Shown piece by piece: positions 34,250 through 43,708 of a stretch of 64,000 nt of DNA (position 1 is its first letter; every line of letters begins with the position of its first letter). Source of the DNA: Paracidobacterium acidisoli (GTDB lineage: Bacteria; Acidobacteriota; Terriglobia; Terriglobales; Acidobacteriaceae). The stretch is from NCBI RefSeq assembly GCF_003428625.2, contig NZ_QVQT02000006.1, positions 1 to 64,000 of the forward strand. The letters run 5' to 3'. The translations under genes were made by a program, and so were the position numbers. The notes under the pieces are model-generated. The model searched no databases. It worked only from the letters and a program-made list of their open reading frames with translations, and was not told the origin of the DNA.

Positions 34250-36700
34250 CTAATACAGCAGCGCCGCCTGTCTCTGCTTCATAAAACCTTCGAGGGCCGG
34301 AGCCCAGTCATCGGCGATCTTATGGGGATCGTCTCCCCGGGTGATGGCCTGGAGCGTGGCGCGGTTCACCAGCAGCGTGTTCATGCGGGCGAGATCGAAT
34401 CTCTCCGGATAGAGCTTATGCAGCGCCGATGCGATCTCGATGCCCAGCTCGGGCGCGTCGAGCACATTGCGATGCGTGACGAGGACGCGCACGCCGTGGC
34501 ATATCTCGCCGGCAAAGGGATACGGCTTCTGCGGTGTGAAAGCGACGGGAAGGAAGCGCACGCCGGGGAGAAAACGATGGTTGAGATAGGCTGCGAGGGC
34601 GCGGGCATCGGCTCCATTTGCCTGCTTGATCCAGGGCGCGCCGAAGAGCTCGAAGGGCGTGCCGGTGCCGCGGCCGACGGAGATGTTGGTGGTCTCGATG
34701 AGTCCGAGCGCGGGGTAGAGCGTGGCCTCTTCGAGGTCGCGAAGGTTGGGCGAGGGATCGACCCAGGCGAGCGAAGTGGAGTCGAACCAGTCGCCACGCT
34801 GCCAGCCCTGCATGGCGACGACAGTCAGCGGCGCGTGGAGCTGCTCATTGAAGAGGCGCGCGAGCTCGCCGAGGGTCATGCCGTGGCGCACGGGAAGCTG
34901 CGTGTAGTTGGTGTAGCTCCGGATGCCGGCATCGGAGACGGGCCCCTGCACGAATGCGCCGTTGATGGGGTCGGGACGGTCGAGGATGATGATGCGCGGA
35001 CCGGTCTTTTCTCTGTTTAACAGCGCGGCGGCTTCAAGGAAATATCCGACAACGGTTTCGTAGGTGTAGAAGCGGACGCCGGCGTCCTGCAGGTCGATGA
35101 CGACGGCGTCGAGCTGGCGGAGTGTGTCGAGCGAGGGACGGCGCTGCGCGTCAGTTGTGCCGTAGAGGCTGATGATGGGCAGGCTCGTCTGCGCGTCGGT
35201 GGAGTCGGATATGCCCGGTTTGTCGAAGGCGCCGGCGATGCCGTGCTCGGGGCTGAAGAGCATTTTGAGCTGCAGGCCGGGAACGGCGGCGGCGGCGTCA
35301 TGTGCCAGCACGTCGATGGTTCTGCGGCCTGCGGCATCGACGCCGGTCTGATTGGTGAGCAGGCCGAGGCGCAGCGTGCCGCCGTGCTGACGGGCGAGAC
35401 CGGCGAGCTCGCGGAAGTGATCGGCTTCGAGGACGTCGATGCCGGTTTTGACCTCGCCGTTGCGCGCCTGCCAGCGTCGCATGCCGCTGAGGGATTCGTT
35501 GTAGCCGGTGATCTTCGCAGCGAGCGCACCTCCATCGGGATGGATGTGAAGGGCGAGGGCCGCGGCGTCGGCGACGCGGCTACGCAGCGCGGTGATGCTC
35601 TTCGGTCTGTTGGGGTGAACGGCGTTGGCGAGGATGACGACGTACGTGTCACTGACGGGGTCCATCCAGAGCGAGGTTCCGGTAAAGCCGGTGTGGCCGA
35701 AGGAGCCGACAGGGAAGATGGTTCCGCGATTGCTGGAGTAGGGCGATTCGATGTCCCATCCAAAGCCGCGCAGCGCCGTGCCGGTGGCGGGCTGCTCGGG
35801 CGTGACCATTTTTTCAAGCACCAGCTGCGAGAGCGGAAAGTGGCTGGGGCGGCCGGCGAGACGGTCGAGGAGATTCTGCGCGTAGAGGGAGACATCGTCG
35901 GCGGTGCTGAAGAGGCCGGCGTGGCCGGCGACTCCGCCCATGCGGCGCGAGGTGGGATCGTGCACGAGGCCGCGCAGCATCACGTGGTGCTCGTCGTACT
36001 GGGTGGGCGCGATCTTCGGGACCCACGACAAAGGCGGCAGAAAGCGCGTGTGCGCGAGACCGAGAGGAGTAAAGACGAAGCGCTGCGTGTAGGCGTCGAG
36101 CGGCATGCCGGAGAGCTTTTCGACGAGCGCGCCGAGGGTGATGAAGTTGAGATCGCTGTAGACGAACTGCACGCCGGGCGCACGCGCGGGAGCGATGGCG
36201 AAGGTGCGGCGGTAGGCCTCCAACTTCCCTTCCCACGGATCGGCGAGCGAGAGATCGGGCGGAAGGCCGGAGTAGTGCGTGAGCAGCTCGCGAATGGTGA
36301 TGCCGCCTTTGCCGTTCGCAGCGAACTCGGGCAGGTACTTTGCGACCGAGTCGTTGAGGCCGATGCGGCCCTGCTGGTAAAGCTGCATGACGGCCACCGC
36401 GGTGGCGAGGCACTTGGTGAGCGACGCCATGTCGAAGATGGTGTCGGCGGTCATGACTTCATGCGTGGGTTCGAGCGAGCGCGATCCATAGGCGCGGCGG
36501 AAGACGACTTTGCCGTCGTGGCCGACGAGCACGACCGCTCCGGGCAGCTCGTGATGGTCGACGGCGTCCTGCACGATGCGGTCGATGGAGGCAAAGCCCG
36601 GCGAGGATGGATCTGCGAAAGAAGGCTTTGACTGAGCGGCGGAGACAGAGGCGAAGAGCAGCGAGAGACACAGTGCGAGCGGAGCGCGGAACGGGAGCAC
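34250..36700 (-). CDS. Serine hydrolase (class C-like) fused to NamZ exo-muramidase
   Basis: An 816-residue exported fusion. A signal peptide (1-22) is followed by a beta-lactamase-related serine hydrolase domain of about 370 residues with the active-site tetrad S93-L-T-K96, Y181-S-D183 and a GHTGFTG region. From about residue 410 onward is a DUF1343/NamZ domain (LRLGLLTNQTGVD, MLFSPEHGIAGAFD, VIDLQDAGVRFYTYETV, NISVGRGTGTPFELFGAPW). NamZ releases terminal MurNAc from peptidoglycan chains. The N-terminal domain may cleave peptide or ester links. It is the last gene of a tight operon behind the SSS symporter (2-bp gap) and GH20, which fits cell-wall salvage. The regulator gene ends 22 bp away, convergent. 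Confidence 0.9.
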   Translation of the reverse strand: MLPFRAPLALCLSLLFASVSAAQSKPSFADPSSPGFASIDRIVQDAVDHHELPGAVVLVGHDGKVVFRRAYGSRSLEPTHEVMTADTIFDMASLTKCLATAVAVMQLYQQGRIGLNDSVAKYLPEFAANGKGGITIRELLTHYSGLPPDLSLADPWEGKLEAYRRTFAIAPARAPGVQFVYSDLNFITLGALVEKLSGMPLDAYTQRFVFTPLGLAHTRFLPPLSWVPKIAPTQYDEHHVMLRGLVHDPTSRRMGGVAGHAGLFSTADDVSLYAQNLLDRLAGRPSHFPLSQLVLEKMVTPEQPATGTALRGFGWDIESPYSSNRGTIFPVGSFGHTGFTGTSLWMDPVSDTYVVILANAVHPNRPKSITALRSRVADAAALALHIHPDGGALAAKITGYNESLSGMRRWQARNGEVKTGIDVLEADHFRELAGLARQHGGTLRLGLLTNQTGVDAAGRRTIDVLAHDAAAAVPGLQLKMLFSPEHGIAGAFDKPGISDSTDAQTSLPIISLYGTTDAQRRPSLDTLRQLDAVVIDLQDAGVRFYTYETVVGYFLEAAALLNREKTGPRIIILDRPDPINGAFVQGPVSDAGIRSYTNYTQLPVRHGMTLGELARLFNEQLHAPLTVVAMQGWQRGDWFDSTSLAWVDPSPNLRDLEEATLYPALGLIETTNISVGRGTGTPFELFGAPWIKQANGADARALAAYLNHRFLPGVRFLPVAFTPQKPYPFAGEICHGVRVLVTHRNVLDAPELGIEIASALHKLYPERFDLARMNTLLVNRATLQAITRGDDPHKIADDWAPALEGFMKQRQAALLY

Positions 36701-36702
36701 GG

Positions 36703-38244
36703 TTATCTGTCTCCTTCACAGTTACGAATTGCGGGAGGCTGCGGCAGCAGGACGCTGCCGATGTATCCGATGAGCACGGTGGTGAGCGCGCCGATCATCA
36801 CGAACCATGTCCATGCGATTTTGGGCAGCAGGAGCGCGTGGCCAAACACCGGCACACGGATGGCGGCGGGCTGCAGCCAGAGCAGCAGATTGACGGCGAC
36901 GCCCGCGGCCATGCCGAGGATGGTACCGGTTTCCGCGGCGCGGCGGCTGAGCGTGCCCAGCAGGAAGACGCCGAGCATGGCTCCCCATAATACAGACGCG
37001 ATGGAGAGGCCGATTTCGACGACGTGTCCGCCGCGGCGCGAGAGCATGGCCAGCACAAAGAGCACGACAGCCCATACGACGGTCATGATGCGCGAGAGAT
37101 GGGTCTTCCGGCGGTCGTCTGCTTCGGGATGGCGCGGCGCGTAGAAATCGACCACGGTGGTGGAGGAGAGCGAGTTGAGCGCGGCACTGAGGTTGGACAT
37201 CGCGGCGGCGAGAACGGCGGCGATCATGAGACCGGCGATGCCGGCAGGCATGTCGTGAACGATGAAGGCGGGAAAGAGCCGGTCGGCACTGAGTGAGGGA
37301 CTGAGCGCGGACGCAGCGCCGAGGCGCTGGTAGTAGACGAAGAGTCCCGCGCCGATGAGCAGGAAGAGCGTGAACTGGAAGAAGACGACGAGGCCGCTCG
37401 ATAGCAGCGCAAGCTGCGACTGGCGCAGGTTTTTCGCGGCGAGCAGGCGCTGCACCATGAGCTGGTCGGTGCCGTGGCTGGCCATAGTAAGGAAGCAGCC
37501 GCCGATGATGCCGGCCTGGAAGGTGTACGTCTGGACGATGGACCAGGAGAAGTGCAGGACGGTGAGCTTGTGCGCGGCGGAGGCGCCGGCGATGAGCGCG
37601 CTCCAGCCGCCGGGAATTTTGCTGCAGACGGTCCAGAGGGCGATGAGCGATCCGAGGACGTAGAGGATCATCTGCACGACGTCGGTCCAGATGACGGCGG
37701 CCATGCCTCCTTCAAACGTATAAAGCAGAGTGAGCACGGAGAGGATGGCGATGGAGGCGATGTCGCCGGTTCCTAGTACGACGCCGACGACGATGGCTAC
37801 GGCGAAGACGCGCACGCCTTCGGCAGCGGCGCGCATGACGAGAAAGAGCAGAGCGGTGAGGCGCTGCAGGCGCGGGCCAAAGCGCTGGCCGATGAGCTGA
37901 TAGGCGGTGAGGAGGTCGCCGCGAAAGTAGCGCGGCAGAAAGAGAATGCAGATGACGACGCGGCCGAGCAGATAACCCATCGCGAGCTGCAGGAAGCCGA
38001 AGTCACCGGTGAAGGCGAGGCCGGGCACGCTGATGATGGTGAGGGTGCTGGTCTCCGCTGCGACGATGGAGAGCGCGATGGCCCACCAGGGAACGTTGCG
38101 GTCGGCGAGAAAGTAGGAGCGGAGCGAGCGCTCTCCGCCTTTGCGAAAGCGCAGACCGAAGAGCGTGATGCCGGCAAGATATACGCCCACCAGCAGCAGA
38201 TCGATCGCGCGCAGATGGTTGCCGGAGGCGGGGAGGATATGCAT
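36703..38244 (-). CDS. SSS-family sodium/solute symporter, candidate amino-sugar importer
   Basis: A 513-residue sodium:solute symporter with about 13-14 membrane helices. LSIVAAETSTLTIISVPGLAF, RYFRGDLLTAYQLIGQRFG and AAIWTD-like FEGGMAAVIWTDVVQM match the SSS family core (sodium-site region and TM6). It sits 4 bp after the GH20 gene and 2 bp before the NamZ fusion in one operon, so its likely cargo is a product of those exoenzymes, MurNAc or GlcNAc. In Tannerella an SSS-type permease (MurT) plays this role; the assignment here is by context, not by sequence-specific residues. Confidence 0.87.
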   Translation of the reverse strand: MHILPASGNHLRAIDLLLVGVYLAGITLFGLRFRKGGERSLRSYFLADRNVPWWAIALSIVAAETSTLTIISVPGLAFTGDFGFLQLAMGYLLGRVVICILFLPRYFRGDLLTAYQLIGQRFGPRLQRLTALLFLVMRAAAEGVRVFAVAIVVGVVLGTGDIASIAILSVLTLLYTFEGGMAAVIWTDVVQMILYVLGSLIALWTVCSKIPGGWSALIAGASAAHKLTVLHFSWSIVQTYTFQAGIIGGCFLTMASHGTDQLMVQRLLAAKNLRQSQLALLSSGLVVFFQFTLFLLIGAGLFVYYQRLGAASALSPSLSADRLFPAFIVHDMPAGIAGLMIAAVLAAAMSNLSAALNSLSSTTVVDFYAPRHPEADDRRKTHLSRIMTVVWAVVLFVLAMLSRRGGHVVEIGLSIASVLWGAMLGVFLLGTLSRRAAETGTILGMAAGVAVNLLLWLQPAAIRVPVFGHALLLPKIAWTWFVMIGALTTVLIGYIGSVLLPQPPAIRNCEGDR

Positions 38245-38248
38245 CGGC

Positions 38249-40480
38249 TCAGTAAGTGGATTCCTTCGGGCTCCCGTTTCCGTTCGGCTCGGAGGGTATG
38301 CCGATCTCTTCCGGAGTGGGCAGTGTGTGCTGCTGCGACCACTGCTGATGCGCGGCGGCGATCATTTGTCCGCGCCGCATCCAGAGCTGGATGGCCTGGT
38401 CGTAGCGGGCGGTGACGTTCTCAAGCCAGTAGGGGCGGTTTTCCTTCAGCCAGAGATCGCTGTAGCGCAGACGCAGATAACTGAAACCGTCGCGAAGGTC
38501 TTCGCAGAGGCCGTTGTTTCCGGCGAGGTCATTGAGGTCGCGGGAAATATGCTTTCGTCCTTCGGGATCGTGCTGCTCGTTGTAGACGGCGCGATAGCCT
38601 GCGGCGATCTGGTCGGCGGTCTGAAATTTGAAAGCGAGAAAGTCAATGCGGCGCGCGCCGAGATCGATAGCGTCGAGCGCGTCCTGCTCGCGCAAAGAAG
38701 GCGAAGCGGCGCGGGCCTGGGCGACGAGGGTGAGAGCACGCTCGGCGTCGAGGCGAAGCTGCGCGGAGACGGGACGGATCTTTGCGGCGACGCGCTGGCC
38801 TTCGCCGCTGCCGTTGCTGTGTCCGCTTCCGTTGGTATCTGCGTTTCCGCTTCCGTTGTTATCCCAGGGATCGAGCCAGAACCAGGCGTCGCGGGCGTCT
38901 TCAAGACCGGCCTGGCGGAGCAGATCGTGCGCGGCGATCAGAGCACGCTGCGCCTCGTCGATCTTTCCGGTGGTGTCGCCGTGAAAGACGGCGCCGTAAT
39001 CCTGCTGGAAGCGGGTGATATCGGTTATGCCGGGCTGCCAGGAGGCGGCGGCTCCGAAGAGGATGCCGTACCAGTCCTCGAGAAAGAGGCCTTCGCCGTC
39101 GTCGTTCCAGACGGTGTTGAGCGCGCCGGTGGAACCGGCCTTCTGACCGTCGGCGATGAAGCCCTGGATGTTGCGCAGGCCGTCATCGTAATTGGGCCAG
39201 AGGCGGTTCCAGTTATTGACGCCGGGGGCGACCCAGGTTTCGAGGCCGGCTTTGGTGTAGGGATCGAGCCAGCGGTGGAAGCCTTTGGGCTGCGGGTTGT
39301 ACTCCCATGCGACGGCGATCATGTCATGTGGGAGCTTCGGCACCAGCGCGGGGTCGTTCATGGCGATGTCGCCCCAGAAGAGCAGGCGGCGGTGAAGCGG
39401 AGCGAGCGCCTGGTGGATCTGCGTGAGGAAGTCGATGTAGACGGCGCCGAGGCCGCGCTGCTTGACCTCGGAGGATGTCTGCCCCTGGCCGAGCTGGAAG
39501 GTCTCGTCGGCGCCGATGTGCAGAAAGGGCGCGGGATAGATGGAGGCCAGCTCGCTGAACCACTGCGTGATGAGCTCGAGAGAGCCGGGCTGGCCGGGCG
39601 CGAGGACCGATCCGGCGGGCATTTCGCCGAGGGCAGCGTACTGCTGCCAGGTGAGGACGTGGTGCAGATGACCGAAGGCCTCCTGCTCCGGAATGATGGT
39701 GATGTGATACGGGCGGGCGTATGCGACGAGCGCCCTGGCGTCGGCTGCAGAGATGGAGCCGCCGGGCAGGCCCGGCAGCGGGTTCGACGCATACTGCATG
39801 GTGTTTTCAAAGTACGGCGAATAGACGTTGATTTTGTAGGCGGCGAAGGTGCGGATCTGCTGCTTCTGAAAATCGAGCGTGGGGATGGGGCCGCGGGAGA
39901 GATCGTCGTCGACGCCGCGATAGCGCATGGCAGGCCAGTCGCGGATTCTGCATCCTTTGACGACCGGATCGCCGCCGCTGCCCTGCGCGATGAGCTGCTT
40001 CAGCGTCTGCGCTCCGTAGAAGACACCTTCGGCGGTGTGGCCGATGATGTAAACCGTGTGATGCGCAGTGAGCACGACATAGCCTTCGGGCTGGGCGGCG
40101 GTGCCGAGCGAGAGGTCTTCTTCGTGAAGGAGGCGCTTTGCGGCGATCTGCGTGTCGCGCAGCAGGTAGATGTGCGCGGCGGCCGCCCTTTCGCTGATAC
40201 GGATGCCGCGCTCGCGCAGGGTCTGGGCGAGATCGGCGGCGGCGAAGCGGTCGTCTGCATCGCGGCCGGGGACCAGGATCGATGCGCCGCTGGCGAGGGA
40301 AATATCGCTGCGTGGCTCGAACTCGCGCGGCTGCGGAATCAGAGGCGGGCGGAGAGATTCGGCAGCGTAAGCCCGCATGGCATGCGGCAGACAGATGAAA
40401 ATTCCGCAACAGAGAACGATGCAAACCGGTACACGCCTGAGCACAGAGAAATAGTCATGCGTTTCGCAGGGAATGTCCAT
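38249..40480 (-). CDS. GH20-type beta-N-acetylhexosaminidase, exported
   Basis: A 743-residue enzyme with a signal peptide or anchor (hydrophobic 17-33, then HAMRAYAAES). An N-terminal GH20b-like alpha/beta domain (about 45-180) is followed by the GH20 barrel with RYRGVDDDLSRGPIP, FAAYKINVYSPYFEN, IPEQEAFGHL and the catalytic pair in HIGADETF (D325-E326). An Asn/Gly/Ser-rich linker around residue 540 (NNGSGNADTNGSGHSNGSG) leads to a helical C-terminal region of about 190 residues with no recognised function. It probably removes terminal GlcNAc from cell-wall or chitin-derived oligomers. It is the first gene of the operon with the symporter and NamZ fusion. Two direct repeats lie upstream. Confidence 0.87.
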   Translation of the reverse strand: MDIPCETHDYFSVLRRVPVCIVLCCGIFICLPHAMRAYAAESLRPPLIPQPREFEPRSDISLASGASILVPGRDADDRFAAADLAQTLRERGIRISERAAAAHIYLLRDTQIAAKRLLHEEDLSLGTAAQPEGYVVLTAHHTVYIIGHTAEGVFYGAQTLKQLIAQGSGGDPVVKGCRIRDWPAMRYRGVDDDLSRGPIPTLDFQKQQIRTFAAYKINVYSPYFENTMQYASNPLPGLPGGSISAADARALVAYARPYHITIIPEQEAFGHLHHVLTWQQYAALGEMPAGSVLAPGQPGSLELITQWFSELASIYPAPFLHIGADETFQLGQGQTSSEVKQRGLGAVYIDFLTQIHQALAPLHRRLLFWGDIAMNDPALVPKLPHDMIAVAWEYNPQPKGFHRWLDPYTKAGLETWVAPGVNNWNRLWPNYDDGLRNIQGFIADGQKAGSTGALNTVWNDDGEGLFLEDWYGILFGAAASWQPGITDITRFQQDYGAVFHGDTTGKIDEAQRALIAAHDLLRQAGLEDARDAWFWLDPWDNNGSGNADTNGSGHSNGSGEGQRVAAKIRPVSAQLRLDAERALTLVAQARAASPSLREQDALDAIDLGARRIDFLAFKFQTADQIAAGYRAVYNEQHDPEGRKHISRDLNDLAGNNGLCEDLRDGFSYLRLRYSDLWLKENRPYWLENVTARYDQAIQLWMRRGQMIAAAHQQWSQQHTLPTPEEIGIPSEPNGNGSPKESTY

Positions 40481-40500
40481 AGCGGGCCTGGCTTCTGGTG

Positions 40501-40549
40501 TTTACTGGTTGTTTCATCTTTCATATTTACCGATTGTTTTCATCTTTCA
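40501..40549. promoter_or_regulatory. Two tandem 23-24-bp direct repeats before the GH20 operon
   Basis: TTTACTGGTTGTTTCATCTTTCA at 40501-40523 in short form (T-T-T-A-C-T-G-G-T-T-G-T-T-T start, C-A-T-C-T-T-T-C-A end) and a near copy at 40526-40549 with C-G-A-T for T-G-G-T and one extra T. On the leftward gene strand the core reads TGAAAGATGAAA. They lie 20-70 bp upstream of the GH20 start, so they are candidate tandem operator sites. A degraded third copy may begin at 40553. Confidence 0.55.
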
Positions 40550-40653
40550 GGAATGGTTTTCTCTTTTAAGTCACAGTGCTTCTCCTGTATTCTCGGGCTA
40601 ATCTCCGGGCCACCGGAGACATCCCCAGCTAAAGCGGCATCTGATCAGGCCTG

Positions 40654-41439
40654 ATGGGCAAACTTTCTCGGTTGATGAAGAACAGTACGGCGGTCGCCCG
40701 TGATCTGCTGACGTGGCAATATTTCTACGACCACCGGAAGGGCCCGCGGTACAGGGGCGTTTACGGCAGCTATCAGGAAGCCGAAGCCGCGATGCCGCGT
40801 AACGGCCAATACGGCTTTCACGACGATGTGCCTGAGTTCTTCCAGAGAACCCAGCTGGCCTTCAATCAGAACGATTATCCGGTGCTGCTGTGGATGTCGC
40901 AGGCACTGGAGCCCGATGCCACGATTTTCGACTTCGGCGGCGGGCTGGGGCAGTGCTACTACACCTATCAGGGACTGATTCCCTTCCCGGAGGGCCTGCG
41001 CTGGACGGTATGCGACGTGGAGTCGTTCATCGCCGAGGGGCCGAAGATGGCCGCTGAACGCGGCGCCGAAAATCTGTTCTTTACCTCGGATCGCTCGCAG
41101 GCGAGCGGCGCGACGGTATTTCTGACGAACGGCACGCTGCAGTATGTGGAGAACGACCTCTGGACGATCCTGAGCGGGCTGCCGGAGCCGCCCGAACATG
41201 TTCTGGTGAACCGCGTGCCGATGTATGAGGGAGAAGCCTATTACACGGTGCAGAGCAGCCTGCACTCGTTCATCCCGTACAGGATCATGAACAGCGCGGA
41301 GTTTATCGAAGGAATGTCAAAGGCGGGCTATACGCTGATCGATCAGTGGAAGCTGCCGCGCTCGGTGTACATTCCGCTGCACTACAAAAACTTCGTTCCC
41401 CACTTCCGGGGAATGTATTTCCGGCGCAAACAGGGTTAG
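40654..41439 (+). CDS. TIGR04325-type putative methyltransferase
   Basis: A 261-residue protein with a SAM-dependent methyltransferase-like core: IFDFGGGLGQCYYTYQGL (motif I, near residue 90), LRWTVCDVESFIAEG (motif II acidic end), FLTNGTLQYVENDLWTIL. The N-terminal YDHRKGPRYRGVYGSYQEAEAA is typical of the TIGR04325 family, often found in cell-surface polysaccharide regions. The acceptor is unknown. It is divergent from the GH20 operon, with the direct-repeat region between, and convergent with the ABC exporter. The start ATG 40654 is preceded only by a weak CAGG. Confidence 0.82.
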   Translation: MGKLSRLMKNSTAVARDLLTWQYFYDHRKGPRYRGVYGSYQEAEAAMPRNGQYGFHDDVPEFFQRTQLAFNQNDYPVLLWMSQALEPDATIFDFGGGLGQCYYTYQGLIPFPEGLRWTVCDVESFIAEGPKMAAERGAENLFFTSDRSQASGATVFLTNGTLQYVENDLWTILSGLPEPPEHVLVNRVPMYEGEAYYTVQSSLHSFIPYRIMNSAEFIEGMSKAGYTLIDQWKLPRSVYIPLHYKNFVPHFRGMYFRRKQG

Positions 41440-41536
41440 GGCATTCTCCGAATCTTCCGCGATCTCTTCAGAAGAAGATCGTGAGCGAGTTTGCGAAGAC
41501 CCTTCCTCCGCGGTGAAAACCTTTCGCTTCTCTGCT

Positions 41537-43450
<1,914 letters not shown>

Positions 43451-43543
43451 TTCTCCGGTCCTCATCCTGAGTTTTTTACCGGAACGTCTTCCAGACCTGG
43501 CGCCGCCCCGAGCCACACTTTGTCACTATGCTCCACGGAAAAG

Positions 43544-43585
43544 TGGGTAATTGCAAGACACTTATGGGTGATTGCAGAATAGTTA
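43544..43585. repeat. Two tandem 21-bp repeats upstream of the ABC exporter
   Basis: TGGGTAATTGCAAGACACTTA (43544-43564, split here as TGGGTAATTG + CAAGACACTTA) and TGGGTGATTGCAGAATAGTTA (43565-43585, TGGGTGATTG + CAGAATAGTTA) agree at 16 of 21 positions. They lie about 95-135 bp upstream of the chosen start, within the gap before the giant lectin gene. They may be a regulatory direct repeat; no function is shown. Confidence 0.5.
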
Positions 43586-43708
43586 TTCTTTCTCTATGAC
43601 GGCCGCTTTTATGTCTGCTGCCGCTTTGCCCCGCGAGCGAGCCGATGCGGCGGCTCACCCTCTGCGGGCTGATCCCCAAAATGTAAAAATTCGCCGCAGT
43701 GCGTCCTG

